Source of the DNA: Melieria omissa
Taxonomy: Eukaryota > Arthropoda > Insecta > Diptera > Ulidiidae
NCBI GenBank assembly: GCA_963971225.1
Contig: OZ020269.1
Coordinates: 99,060,405 to 99,124,404 of the forward strand
Length of the DNA stretch: 64,000 nucleotides
Direction of reading: 5' to 3'
Part shown: one piece after another, positions 47,553-59,918 of the stretch
How positions within the stretch are numbered: the stretch's first letter is position 1
Layout of the letters: every line of letters begins with the position of its first letter
The notes under the pieces: generated by a model
Database searches by the model: none
Seen by the model: only the letters and a program-made list of their open reading frames with translations
Told to the model about the DNA's origin: nothing
Program-made: the position numbers and the translations under genes

Positions 47553-47870
47553 TGCCTCAATAGTCCAGCGGATAGTGCGCTGACTTTTCATACCGAGGCC
47601 CTAGGTTTGAGTCCCAGCTTGGGCTGGTGAAACGTAGACAACTTCTATCGCTATCCACATAAAGCAGAGGAGAATTATGAGAATCCAAAAGCGAAAGAAA
47701 ACTGCCCAACGCCGCACAGTGCTTCGACTTCATACAAAATTGGGGCAAAAATAGAAGGAGTACTTGAAATTTGCTCAAAAGTTGCAGTCTAAGCAAGAAT
47801 CGATTTTTAAAACGTCGACCTTGAAAGGCAGGAAAGGAGGTGGTGCTTAAAAGAGACGGACATTGTTTTT
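47553..47870 (+). mobile_element. tRNA-derived SINE
   Basis: The head is tRNA-like: an A-box TAGTCCAGCGG at 47561-47571 and a B-box GGTTTGAGTCC at 47604-47614, correctly spaced for a polymerase III promoter. Both sit within GCCTCAATAGTCCAGCGGAT and CCCTAGGTTTGAGTCCCAGC. The anticodon stem does not pair properly, and unrelated sequence continues downstream, so this is a SINE and not a tRNA gene. A second copy (60560-60640, minus strand) shares the B-box half and sequence beyond it (GAAACG, ATCCACAT), proving dispersal. The 3' limit is approximate. Confidence 0.75.
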
Positions 47871-47963
47871 GGTCAGATTGTTTTAAAATTTTGTGTTTAT
47901 ATACTAAAAAAACAATAAAAATAAAATAAATAAACCATATAAAATAATGTGAAAAATGTTTAA

Positions 47964-48633
47964 GGCAGGTTCTCACCTTGTGGAAAAAAAAAACATTTTT
48001 TTTTTGCCTTATCGTGTATATGTTTCAAAAATGTGCTCCAGAAATTTCAGATCAAAATCTGAAAAATTACAAAAGTTACAGGCCGTTACATAGAGCAGTG
48101 TAGAGCACCGGCCAACCACAGAACCACATTTTCGGACCTTACGGAAGTGATTGAAGGCGCTGGAATGAACCAATCGTCACCAAATTTTTTCTAATAAACG
48201 AACTACGATCAGCCAAAAATATTAAAAATTGTTTATTTAAAAAAATAATTAGTGAACAAAAAAATGCAAACATCGTAATTTTTTTTCAAAACCTCATAAC
48301 TTTTTTAATTTCGATTTTTTTTTCATGATCGTAGTTCATTCAATAGATAATACGGTACACATTAAAAATGTGTTCGAAAAATGATGTTCCGATCACGGGT
48401 TTTGACGGAATCACTTCCGGTAGCGGGGCACCTCCTCGCCGACATGCCGCCACTGATGGACGCCCCCTCCCTCCACTTTTTTTGATTCATTCAATTTGAA
48501 AAATTTTATTCTCTAAATAAATGTGTGTTCATATCCAGAAACAATTTTCAGCGTTGTATCTTTAACAGTTTTCCCAACAAAAAATTCCTAAAAAAAAGTG
48601 CACTTTTTCGGATCCACAAGGTGAGAACCTGCC
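47964..48633. mobile_element. non-autonomous DNA transposon with TTAA flanks, 670 bp
   Basis: Perfect 20-base terminal inverted repeats run from GGCAGGTTCTCACCTTGTGG at 47964 to their mirror ending at 48633. Both ends adjoin TTAA (47960-47963 and 48634-48637), the piggyBac-type target. Because TTAA also supplies TA, a Tc1-like origin cannot be excluded. The interior has AT-rich flanks around a GC-richer centre (48420-48480) and no transposase. Inside, TCGTAGTTCATTCAATAGA and AACGAACTACGATCA are inverted sub-repeats. Confidence 0.85.
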
Positions 48634-48639
48634 TTAATG

Positions 48640-49640
48640 TCCAAATAATGCTGGCAGTTTGGACTGTAAAAAAATATTGTTTACAGTTTTGACTGTAAAA
48701 AGATTTTTCATAGTTATCATCTGTCAAAATATTGTTCCAAATTTTGACTGTGAAACTATTGTTCCGAGTTTTGACTGTAGAAATATTTTTCTTATATATC
48801 ATCTGTCAAAATAATGTTCCGAGTTTTGACTGTAAAAATATTATTAAATTATTGTTTAAAGTTTTACTGTAAAAATATTATCAAGAGTTTTGAGTGTCAA
48901 AATATTGTTTAGAGTTTTGATTGTCAAACAATTTTTCATAGTAAGCAGCTGTCAAAATATGGTTCGGAGTTTTCACTCTCAAAATATTGTTAAGAGTTTA
49001 GACTAACAAATTATTGTTTAGAGTTTTGACTGGAAAAAGATTTTTCCTAGTTATCATCTGTCAAAATATTGTTCCGAGTTTTGACTGACAAAATATTGTT
49101 TTGAGTTTTGACCGTAAAAAGATGTTTCAAGTTATCATCTGTAAAAATATTGTTCCGAGTTTTGACTTTCAAAATATTGTCTTGAGTTTTGACTGTAAAA
49201 AGATGTTTCAAGTTATCATCTGTCAAAATATTGTTCCGAGTTTTGACTATCAAAATATTGTTCCGAGTTTAAACTGTCAAGATATTGATCAGGGTTTTGA
49301 ACATTAAATTATTGTTTAATATTTTGACTGTCAAAAATTTTGACTCAAAATATTGCCAATATTGACTTTCAAACAATTTCTCATAGTTAGCAGCTGTCAA
49401 AATATTGTTCCGAGTTTTCACTCTCAAAATATTGTTTAGAGTTTTGACTGTCAAAATATTTTTTAGAGTTTGCGCTCATGAAATTGTCGACAACTTCGAC
49501 TGTCAAAATGTTGTTAAGTTTTGAAAACTGTTAAAATATTATTGACAACTTCGCCTAACAAAATATTGTTGACAACTTCGCCTGTCAAAGTAATGTTGAC
49601 AGTTTCGACTAACTGTCAGAATATTGTTGAGAGTTGAGTC
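48640..49640. repeat. GAGTTTTGACTGTCAAAATATTGTTCC minisatellite
   Basis: Units of about 27-34 bp combine GAGTTTTGACTGT, CAAAATATTGTT and CCGAG. A larger unit inserts AAGATGTTTCAAGTTATCAT before the next CTGTCAAAATATTG (48700, 49045, 49122, 49200). The two copies at 49122 and 49200 are almost identical, so that section was duplicated recently. The array starts immediately after the 670-bp TTAA element. Confidence 0.88.
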
Positions 49641-50054
49641 CAGTGATGGCCATTCTGTTACTAACGAGTAGCAAAATGGACACCACTGATCGAGACTGTA
49701 AACAGTTTTTCTTACAGTTTTAGAAGAAAATCAGGTTTTCTTTAATATTCGACATTTAAAGGGTGGAAATAGGGCGGTGAAGTTGCTTAAAGGGAATCAT
49801 TTTTTGGTTTGATATCCCAATTTTAACTTAAGTTATTTCTGTGAAAAAATCATAAATTAGTTGTTTATAAAAAATTTAATATTTTATAAAGGTGCAAAAA
49901 GACGCAAACTTTTGTGCGGATTTAAGAGTAAAAAGTCCAATTAAAAAAGTCATAAGAACTGCTTTTATAAATATTTGTATTTTTATTTTCGTCGTTAAAA
50001 AAAATAGTTTTTGAAAATTTGTAAAAATAAATATTGAAACTTAATTTGTTAACC
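49641..50054. other. AT-rich spacer
   Basis: No gene or ordered repeat recognised. Confidence 0.55.
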
Positions 50055-50262
50055 TTTGGGTTACAGATTGCCGCAAAAGTTCTCTTCAGGAGTCTTCTCC
50101 AGCTGGTAATACCAAGAGATAATAGAGGGCCCTCAACTAGGTCCTTGCACCGGAGACAGGATCTCTGTTTTCATCACCGACCTCTAACGACCGCATCGAA
50201 CAGCTTCTTCGCCGGAGTTTCATTGTACATATGGAAGACATGACCAAGTCACAAGGACGGGT
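50055..50262 (-). pseudogene. non-LTR reverse transcriptase C-terminal remnant, minus strand
   Basis: One minus-strand frame reads LGHVFHMYNETPAKKLFDA, then after two adjacent stops KQRSCLRCKDLVEG and LLSLGITSWRRLLKRT. This is the same tail pattern (GHVxRM, RxRW, LGIxxWRRLA) as in insect non-LTR RTs and as in the 44890-45310 block, here kept in a single frame. Only about 65 codons remain; the rest of the element is not recognisable around it. Confidence 0.7.
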
Positions 50263-52479
50263 TTTAGGGGTTTAAACCTCCTAAAAACGAATGGTATTTG
50301 ACTCAAAAGTTGTACTTATACAAATTTTGTTTACAAATTACAAAAAAAATTTCTAACTCTCATTTTTCTCGTGAAAAAAAATCTTCAAAATTTCAAACAC
50401 TAAATTTCTAAAACTTTTTTTCCTGGCAACACTATCATATTCTGTGTCTTCAGCACATCATCCCCGTAGCCTCGCAACTGCGCTGAAAAAATATAATTTG
50501 TAGTCGGCTTCTTGCTGCCTCAGGACCCCTTGTCACTGCACAATTTGGCTCATCATAGGCCTCATCATTCTTTGTGTTTTTGCCATCACACCAGACACAA
50601 TTCACCCTCTTTGTTCCTGCCAATTCTCCATCCAATCTTCCTTTCAATCCCCTTCTCAAAGCATCTTCTCCTCCCAACATCTCTTGACGCTTCACAACCC
50701 CACTGCACAGCTTCTGGCATTGCCACTGTATGCCAACTTGGAAGGTCAAGTTCGTTGTTTATTTGCCTTCCTTCTTCTTCTTCTTTTTTTTTTTTGTTGC
50801 TTTCGGTGAATGTCAGCAAAAAGGGCATGAAGCAGTGATGCACTTAAGGGGCTTTCACACCCTTCTCACATATTTCTCTTTTGCAAACATTTTGGAAGCC
50901 AAAAATGCTTTCAGCTGGTATTGAGATGAAAAGTTGTATACGGAACTCTCTGCCCCCAAAAATTAAATTTTGTGTGCGCCACTGGCATGAAGACAAAAGT
51001 TTCCGCTGTTGCCAAAAAACTAAAAACCAAAGAAAGCAAAAAAGAAAAGACAGTAGCGAAACCGCACACGGAGCATAAGTGGAATGAAGAGAACCAAAAA
51101 AAACAACAAAAGCGGAACATTTAAAAGCCGAGCAAACGTTCGCTTCCTGTCGTTGACATAGTTTTTAGGGTGACCATAATTCTATTTAGTTTTCTCACGC
51201 AACTGTGCAGCGTTTTTGTTTGTTTGTCTGTCTGTCTGCGCAAAAAAGTTGCCAAATATTTATGTCTATCGTGTGTGTTTGTGTGTATGTTTGCGTTTGT
51301 GTTTGTGAAATATTTATGTGTGCAACCTTTTTGTTTGGCTTAGTTTCGTACGCTGCGACCCTGGACGGTCGACGGTCAATGGACGGCATCACGTTACATT
51401 TCGAGTGGCATAAGTTGAAATTATTTGCAACACAATGAGAAATCGAATGAAATTTAATAATCGCGCAAAAGTAGCAAACATATTTTTTGGTTTGCTTTGC
51501 TTCGGTCAACTTCTAAGCGGAATTTAAGGAAATGGTTTTTTTTCGGGGTCTTTAATACTTGAAAAATTATTTGGGTTAATGTTAAGTCGAATGCACAAAA
51601 GAAAACAAGGACAGCGAATGAGTGAATGTAGCTTGTGTATCCGCAACATAAATTAATCCTTGGGTTCATAGCGAAGCACCAAACAATTTTACAATATTAC
51701 AATTTATTGTTGGGACTCAAATTCAAATTCTAATTCATTTTTAATCAGATTTGCATGCAATGTTCAATTAGTTGATGATAAATGTAGCAATTTGAATTGA
51801 GAAGGATAATCATTATTTTTGCTAAATAAAGATAATATATTTTTTTAGATATGTATCTACATTTTTCCTCTTTCTTGTTCATTCAAATAGAATAAAATCA
51901 ATAAAAAAGCAATTCCAATCTTCATGTGTGGATGTCAACTACACGGTGACCCGTCAGAACCCCAACCATGGTTTCCGTTTGCCTTTTTAGGCAAAACAAT
52001 GAAAGTTCAAAGTTCATACAAGATCTAGAAAATACAATCTCAATAATGGATAACTGATGGAAGACATATTCCATCTAATTATTCGCGTTCAAAGAAAATT
52101 TAGTGAACATATACAAAATAAAGTAACATAAATTTATCATTAAATCTGTTCTGCCTGAATGACCTTCAGACGGACTTAATATTGCCATTATTTTTTTTGC
52201 TACGTGACCAAAAGTTTTTCAGAATTTACACCTTGTCTGCTTTTGTTCTTGTTTTGTCTGACTCTGATTTGTTTGAAATGAAAATTTGTCTTGTTTAATT
52301 AAGAATGTGAAATTCTTTAGTTAGAATTTTGCTTTAACAAGAATTTAAGAAATTTTCTATATTCAATCTTGCCTCGACTCATTTCGTGTCTTTGATATGT
52401 TAACAAAATTCATAGAAATTAGTAATGTTTGCAGTTTTTATTGTTATTTTATTTTGTTATTTTTTATTGGTTTTTTCTT
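50263..52479. other. non-coding DNA
   Basis: A pyrimidine-rich stretch (50560-50800) gives open frames on both strands that are compositional only. A GT-rich run lies near 51270-51310. No gene recognised. Confidence 0.55.
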
Positions 52480-53990
52480 AAATTCTTGAAAAATACTAAA
52501 CATAACCAGATTTCTACAAAACCCATACAGAATGATTGGAAAAATGGCAGACTAATTTTGTAATATAATGTAATTAGTAAAGATCTGTTAATCCATTTAG
52601 TGCCGTTAATACCTACTAGAAGCTGTAATGCTTGCAGTTTTTTTTATTATTTTTTATTTCTTCATAAATTCTTCAAAAATACCAAAAATAACCAGATTTC
52701 TACAAAGCTAATAGAGAATGAATGGAAAATTGACACAGTAATTTTGTATTATAATGTAATTCGTAAAAATCTGTTAATCCATTTTCTACCTTTCATACGT
52801 TAACGAATCATAGGAATTAGTAATATTTTCGGATTTTTTTTATTACGATAAACTTTTGTAATCTAAAGTTTATATATTTTATATTATACTCAGATCCATT
52901 GGCTTTCTAATAAAATAATAAAATATTTGCCTTCCCTATTAAAGATGGTTGGGCGAAAAAACCGCATATAGACTTTTTTCTAAAATTCTTTACAAATACT
53001 AAAAATAAGCAGATTTCTACAAAACCAATACAGAATGATTGGAAAATTGACAGCCTTATTTTGTATTATTTGTATTAGATCCATTCGCTTTCTAATAAAA
53101 TAATAAAAAATTTGTTTGCGATGCCACGCCTTCCCTTCTAAAGATGGTCGGGCGGAAAAACCGCATATAGACTTTTCTCTTAATTTCTTTAAAAATACTA
53201 CAAATAACCAGATTTGAACAAACCCCACACAGAATGATTGAACAAATTTTACACTAATTTCGTATTATAATAAAACTCAATTACATCTGTTAACCCATTT
53301 CGTAACTTTCATATGTTAACGAATCATAGAAGTTAGTAATGCTTGCAGTTTTTTTTATTACTTTTTAATACAATTTTTTTTTTGTCATTTCACGCCTTCT
53401 TTATTAAAGATGGGCGGTCGTTGAAAAACCTCGCATGTATACATTTTTTCTTAAATACTTTTAAAATACTAAAAATAACCAAATTTATGTAAAATTAACA
53501 CAGAATAATTGAAAAATTGCCACATTAATTTTGTATTATATTGAAATACGTTTAAATCTCTATATAACATTTTTTTAATTTTTTTGCATATATAATTTTT
53601 TTTCTTAAATTCTTTAAAAACACTAAAAATATATAAAGTTATGTAAAATTAAGACAGAATGATTAAAAAAATGCCACACTAATTTTGTATTATAATGAAA
53701 TTTGTTTATATCTGTTAACCCATTTCGCATCTTTGATTCATTAGCGAATTGCAGAGATTAGTAATGTTTGCAGTTTTTTAAACTATAAATAAACTTGTGT
53801 AATCTAAAATTTTAGTTTGTTTTACAATACTTAGATCTATTTTCTTTTTAATAAAATATTTGTTTGTCATACCACGCCTTCTTTATTGAAGATGGGCAGG
53901 TATTGAAAAAACCTCACATTCCAATTTTTTCTTAAATTTTTTTTAAAAGTACTTAAAATAAATAGACTGTTGCAAAACCCAAAAACAAAA
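52480..53990. repeat. about 190-290-bp tandem array (ACCAGATTTCTACAAA)
   Basis: ATACTAAAAATAACCAGATT variants recur near 52490, 52678, 52993, 53195, 53465 and 53620, each followed by CAGAATGATTGGAAAA and ATTTTGTATTATAATG. Longer units add TCCATTCGCTTTCTAATAAA and AAAGATGGTCGGGCGGAAAA, including a GC-rich GGGCG patch and CCGCATATAGACTTTT. Confidence 0.82.
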
Positions 53991-54006
53991 CTAAAAAGAC
54001 AAAATT

Positions 54007-54212
54007 CGTATTTTTGTATTACAAGAATATATGTTTAGATTTGTTCAGATGGACCACAGAGAGCGCAAAAGTGTTAAAAATAACATAATAAAAAATATAA
54101 ATTATAATAAATAATAAAAATAATTCAATTGGTATTTTTGTATTACAAGAAAATATATTTAGATTTGTTCAGATGGACCACAGAGAGCGCAAAAGTGTTC
54201 AAAAATAAAGAT
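54007..54212. repeat. direct duplication of about 80 bp, 122 bp apart
   Basis: TATTTTTGTATTACAAGAA, GATTTGTTCAGATGGACCAC and AGAGAGCGCAAAAGTGTT occur twice, with only a few differences, separated by an AT-rich stretch containing AATAATAAAAATAATTCAAT. Confidence 0.9.
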
Positions 54213-55329
54213 TGAATCTGTAATTACGGGCAAATGACATCAACGATTTTACTCAAACTTATTTTTCATAACTTTTTTCACCCAATTCGTTCTCCTGTAA
54301 CAAAAATTTTTAAACGAAACCTTTCTCAAAGTATTGGTACAAAATGGGTTAATTATATTCTGACTACAATTTTTTTCCTATTGAGATTAATAAATTCCCC
54401 ACATTATACTTTATTTGAGTTTATATTTTATCCTATTGAGATTTAAAGAAACTTTCAGTATAGTTCACTTAAATGCTTTAAATATTTCAATACTTCTTCA
54501 TCTGTCTTTCAAGTGTACAGTTGTTGCTTATTGTATGTTGTCATCAGTGCAAATTAGCATCTGAGCAGCTAATCACACATACCAACGCACAGCTACCAGA
54601 ATGTCCATCCTCCTGTGCGAATGTGTGCGTGGAACTGACATGCGACCATCAGAAAGTGTGAATTGACAGTGACAGCTTAAAAGAATGAGATAACAATAAA
54701 TATCTGTGCGGTTCAAGCGATTTTGACAAAACAAAAGACACTATTAAGATGTGTCAACGCAGTTTAAAATGCTGAAACGACACAGAGATGCGCAATTGTG
54801 TGCGTGTGGGAGTGCGAGTTGTGTGTTAGTGTATGTACGTGTGTGTGTATGTCTAATGAAAATTAGTTATTTGCAGAGATTGACAGTGTGAATGAAAATT
54901 CAAGCCATTAGTCATTAAATAAATGGACTGGACGATTTCTGAATATTAAAATTTTGCTCAAAGTGCAGTTTTGCCTGGTGGTCAGTTTGATTTATGATTC
55001 AATGTTAGTACGTGTCTCGAGTACAGGGTGTTGTGTGTAGCTGTTTGACTAGTTTTGTGGTTTCCATTGGCTCTGCGACAGACCGTAGGCGGAAATTTCA
55101 TTGTTATGAACGAACGCATGATTTCTAAGAACTATGAGTAGGTGTTCGTTAGGAGATTACAAACACCTTGTCATGTATTGAGAGTGTGTGTGTGTGTGCC
55201 TAAAATTATTCGGATTCTGTAGAATTAGTGTAGTGATTGCAAAATTGCTGCACACACATTTCAAGTCTATTTTCTGGGAACAGAATAAGAAGTAAAATGT
55301 AAATGGATCACAATTTTGGTTGGAGATGA
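54213..55329. other. non-coding DNA
   Basis: GT runs near 54836-54850 and 55186-55198. No gene recognised. Confidence 0.6.
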
Positions 55330-56690
55330 ATTTCTTTTGGAAATTTGAAGATCAGAGAATTTTCTTCATTAAACCTTCGATTGAAAAATGTTCCTTGGAA
55401 CAAATTAGGCAGCCAAATGTAAATGGAAGCAATTCTAGTTGCAAGATAAATTTTCTTAAAATCTGAAGCTCAGAGAGTCTTCTAAATTCCACTAAATCTT
55501 CGATTGAAGGTTGTTTCTTGAAACAGAGTAACCAGTAAAATGTAAGTGGACAACAATTTTGGTTACTAGATGAATTTTTCCAAAGCTCCAAATCTCATAG
55601 AATCTTCGGAACTTCACTAAATCTTCGATTGGAAGATGTTTTTTGGAACAGAATCAGTAACAAAATATAAATGGAAAACAATTCTAAGTAGTTGCAAGAT
55701 GAACTTTCTTCAAATCTAAATTCCATTAAAGGTTGTTTCTTGGAACAGATTAAGCAGAAAAGTTTAAATGGAAACAAATTCTACTTGGAAACTGAATTTT
55801 TTCTAAGCCTTCAAGTCTCATAGAACCTTCTGAACTTCAATAAATCTTCGATTGAAGGTTGCTCCTTGGCACAGAATAAGCAACAAAATATAAATCGAAA
55901 ACGTTTCTAATTGCAAGATGAGTTTTCTTCAAATCTGGAGCTCAGAGAATCTTCAAAACTTCACTAAATCTTCAATCGAAGTTTGCTTCTTGGAACAAAA
56001 TCAGCAGCAAAATATGAATGGTAAACAATTCTAGTTTCAAGATGAATTTTCTTCAAATCTGGAGCTCAGAGAATCTTCTAAACTTCATTAAATCTTTAAC
56101 TGAATGTTTTTTCTTTGAACAATAATAACCGGCAAAATCGAAATGGAAAACAATTAGAGTGGGAACATTCACTTTTTCCAAATTTGAAATCTCAATGAGT
56201 CTACTAAACTTCACTAAATCTTCGATTAAAAGTTGTTTCTTGGAACAGAATCAACAAAAAAATATCTATGAAAAACATTTCTGGTTCAAGATGAAGCTCT
56301 TCAAATCTGGAGCTCAGAGAATCTTCTAAACTTCACTCAATTCTCCATAGAAGATTGTTTCTCGGAACAAAATCAGCAATGAAATATAAATGGAAAACAA
56401 TTCTAGTTGCAAGATGAATTTTCTTCAAATTTGAACCTCAGAGAATCTTCTAAATCTAAATGGAAAACAATTATAGTGGGAACATTCACTTTTCCAAATC
56501 TGAAATCGCAATGAGTCTTCTAAACTTCACTAAATCTTCAATTGAAGGTTGCTTCTTGGAACAAAATCAGCAACAAAATATAAATGAAAAAAAATTTTAG
56601 TTGGAAATTGAATTTTCTTCAAATCTCAAGCTCAGAAAATCTTCTATACTTTACTAAATCTCCAATTAAAATATTCAATCTGGCAACTCT
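55330..56690. repeat. about 125-bp tandem array, some 11 copies
   Basis: Units contain TTGCAAGATGAATTTTCTTC, AAATCTGGAGCTCAGAGAAT, CTTCTAAACTTCACTAAATC, TTCGATTGAAGGTTGTTTCT and TGGAACAGAATCAGCAACAA. Starts fall near 55438, 55562, 55693, 55782, 55910, 56036, 56158, 56286, 56406, 56474 and 56610. A variant with GTGGGAACATTCACTTTT replaces the first block near 56158 and 56474. Confidence 0.88.
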
Positions 56691-58039
56691 ACTCGGTATT
56701 GAAATCCATAGCAACGTACAACATTTCAATCATTTATTTATAGTTTGAATTATTGTGTTCTCTTACAAAAGAAACAAAAAAACTCATGTAACAAAATCTC
56801 TGTGATTTCTACCAAAAAACCAATTAAAGCGTAGGCGAAAGTTCATAATTTGTTTTTTGGTCAAACGCATCAGAACGCAGATTGCATACGTCAAGTTGTA
56901 ATCACAACCGCACAACTGAGTTGAATTCAAAAGTATGTGCATAAACCGTAAGGAAGAAGAAGAAGAGCGCACGCTGTAAGGGGAAGAAAGACTGCAGAAG
57001 AAGGAGCAAGAAGAAGAAAAAGAAGCACAAACAAGTTAGATAACGTTAACAAACTACTTAGAGATAGAGCGAGAAAAAAATGGCAAACAACTTTTCAAAA
57101 GTACATAAAGCGGCGCAAAAATTTTGATTATCAACAAACCACCAAAAATTGCATGACAGCAGAGTGGACACAGAAGGCGGTGTAGCATTGTATTAAAGTT
57201 TAGGAGAAAAGCAAAGCATAGAACAGACAGTGTGGGACAACTTCTAGGCGGTAAATTAGCTCAAATAGTATCGAAGCAAAGGTCAACGTGGACGTGAAGA
57301 TGATTCGGTGCTGATAGCGAAGGAAATCCTGACTAGAAATCATAACAAACTAGATGCAATGCGTACGAAAGATTATGCAAAAAATACATAAATAATAAAG
57401 CTTGAAAACAATAGAAGCTGTGAAGGAAGAGTAGGAAAACATTTGAACAAAAGAGACTGAAGCGAGTTGAAAATAGTAAATCAAATTAATAAAAACAAAT
57501 TGAGATTATTTAACAATGTTTTTTGAGATCTTTTTTTGCTCCAAGTCCATCACTTGCGATTCAACACTCTAACTACTAAAGAATGCTAACTCCAAATTGA
57601 ATAAATATCCTTCCAGAAAAATGCAAAAAATCCAAAAACATTAAAATATATATAAACAAAATTAAAACTCTCCAACGTCGTTGGTTCGTACTTGAACTGA
57701 AAAACATTATCATTAAAAAAACACAAATTTTCTTTTAAAAATTTGCACTAAATTTTAAGTATTAACACACAAGATTCTAATGGTTTGATAAGCGTGATAA
57801 CAAACGTGTACCTTAAATATGTAAATACAAATACAAAAACAAAAGCATCCTAAACACACACACACACACACAGCAACGTTTTCGACCAGTTTTTGGTCTA
57901 AAAACATGCGCACTGGAAATTTAGTACTAAAATAAAGGGGAAAGAATAAACTGTTATATGCGCTGACAGCACGAAGAGCAATAGAACTGTAAAGTAGGCA
58001 AAAGGAGGTTAAGGGAGTTTTGAATGAAAAATTAAAAAA
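56691..58039. other. non-coding DNA with GAA-rich stretch
   Basis: Purine-rich GAAGAAGAAGAAGAG-type sequence at 56950-57030; CA run near 57856-57872. No gene recognised. Confidence 0.6.
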
Positions 58040-58965
58040 AAAACTACTTTCACTTTAGCTTTGGCACTGAAAAGGAAATCTGGAATGAAGAAGCTTGAAA
58101 TACCGAATATTAAAAAAAATTAGAATAAAGGAGGACTGAAAAAAAGGTCTGGAATAAAGAAGCTTGAAGTACTGACAATTATGAAAATAAAAAAAGAAAA
58201 TTGAAGTACTGAAAATTACAAAAATTAAGAAACAACAATAAGACTGAAAAGGAGATCTGGAATGAAGAAACTTGAAGTACTGAAAATTACAAAAAATTAA
58301 ATAAGGGACTGAAAAGAAGATCTGGAATGAAGAAGCTTGAAGTACTGAAAAATACAAAAATTAAAAAAAAAAATAGGACTGAAAAGAAGATCTGGAATGG
58401 AGAAGCTTGAAGTACTGAAAATTATAAAAACTTAAAAAAAGTACTGAAAAGGAGATCTGGAATGAAGAAGCTTGAAGTACTGAAAATTACAAAAATTAAA
58501 AAAACAAAACAAAAATAGGACTGAAAAGAAGATCTGGAATGGAGAAGCTTGAAGTACTGAAAACTATTAAAACTTAAAAAAAGTAGGACTGAAAAAAGGT
58601 TTGAGTGAAGAAAGAAAGCTCAAAGTACTGGAAATTTTGAAATTAAAAAAAAAAGTAGGACTGAAAAGGAGATCTGGAATGAAGAAACATGAAGTACTAA
58701 AAATTATGAAAATTAAAAAAAATAGGACTGAAAAGGAGATCTGGAAGAAGAGGCTTCAATTACTAAAAATTACAAAAACTCAAGAAAAAAAAATAGCACT
58801 GAAAAGGAGCTCTGGAATGAAGAAACTTCAAATACTGAAAATTACAAAAATTAGAAATGGACTGAAAATTATGACAACAAAAAAAAAATAGGACTGTAAA
58901 GGAGATCTGGAATAAAGAAGCTTGAACTTCTGAAAATTATAAAAATTAAAAAAAAATACATTAAC
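58040..58965. repeat. about 65-bp tandem array (GACTGAAAAGGAGATCTGGAAT)
   Basis: The unit is AGGACTGAAAAGGAGATCTG, then GAATGAAGAAGCTTGAAGTA, then CTGAAAATTACAAAAATTAA with a variable A-run. About 14 copies step by 62-75 bp, the difference lying mostly in the A-run. A 96-codon Lys-rich open frame inside (58601-58891) reflects the repeat, not a gene. Confidence 0.92.
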
Positions 58966-59872
58966 TGGTCCCTTGATTAACTTGGCCCTGACACCCATCA
59001 TTGCTGCCGCAACGAATCCAGACCAGCCATTGACGGCTCTGTCATTGAAACTAGTTCATAGTTCAACAAACTATTAGCATACCAAACTGGCAGTCAGCGT
59101 GCGATTTCAAGTTTCACTTTAAATTTTTGCCCCAAGTCGAGTGGCTGCTGAGCTGAGCTGTAGTGCGCTATTAGGCGCTTCGACATTGGGACTCAACACA
59201 ATTACACCCACTTTAAGTAGTGGGCCGCTTATTGTTATGCGTGTACATCTTCGGTGTTTTGTTGTTGTTGTTGTTTAGAGAGGAAAACGAACGAAATAAT
59301 AATACAGCAACGTGCGTTGAGCGCGTCTCACGGGATTGTTGCGAGCATAGTCATTGTGTGGTCGATTGCTGGTTTTGTTGGCTCGTTTCTCTTCTTAACA
59401 TTTTTGTTGTTGTTGTTATTATTATACACGTTCCTCTTCTGCATAATTTTACAATTGTGAATTCGTTGCTGCATGCCAGACAAATTGTTTATTACGCTCA
59501 GTTTTATTGCTTGTTCCGTTCACTTGGTATGTCTTTCCTTCTATTCATTCGTTGTGCTTTTGTTATCTATTTTTATTTGCATTCAATGTTTTTTGTGATT
59601 TTTTTTTTTCGGTGAATAAATATTAATGCGTAATGTGTCCGTGTTGTATTGAAATATATTAGGACAGCATATATTATTTAATATCTGTAAAAGCAAATGT
59701 AAATTTCAACAGAAACTTAAAGCAAAGAAGTTGTAGAGATTTTTCTATTCAATGTTTGGTGCTGCTTTGGAATTTTGTAGCAAAGCAAGACTGATAGGTT
59801 AAGTGGCCACTTGAAGACCTTAGAGAGGTTAGAATCTTTGTTTAAGAATTGAACTTCTTGAAAGAGAGAGAG
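58966..59872. other. non-coding DNA
   Basis: TTG-rich runs near 59258 and 59405. Open frames at 59220-59615 are Leu/Phe/Cys-rich without a domain. The end of this stretch (59755-59872) may be decayed retrotransposon sequence, given what follows. Confidence 0.5.
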
Positions 59873-59918
59873 AAAGTATTTAGAGGTCATTCTAGACAGG
59901 AAATTGGACTGGAAAGCC
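59873..59918 (+). pseudogene. tiny non-LTR reverse transcriptase fragment
   Basis: The frame reads KYLEVILDRKLDWKA, which aligns with KYLGVILDSKLSWKL of the RT at 23619-26153 (a conserved segment after the YADD motif). It runs directly into the CTAGA array. Only this one motif is readable, so the parent element is unknown. Confidence 0.6.

Noticed and set aside
47553..47625. tRNA gene
   Set aside because: A and B boxes are good, but the anticodon arm does not pair, there is no clean terminator, and a related copy elsewhere in the window shows it is a dispersed SINE.
50512..50849. Overlapping open frames on both strands
   Set aside because: Produced by a pyrimidine-rich stretch; composition is biased (Ser/Leu/His/Pro) and no domain is present.
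58601..58891. Lys-rich 96-codon frame
   Set aside because: It is the 65-bp tandem repeat read in one frame; unit length varies, so the frame is not maintained.
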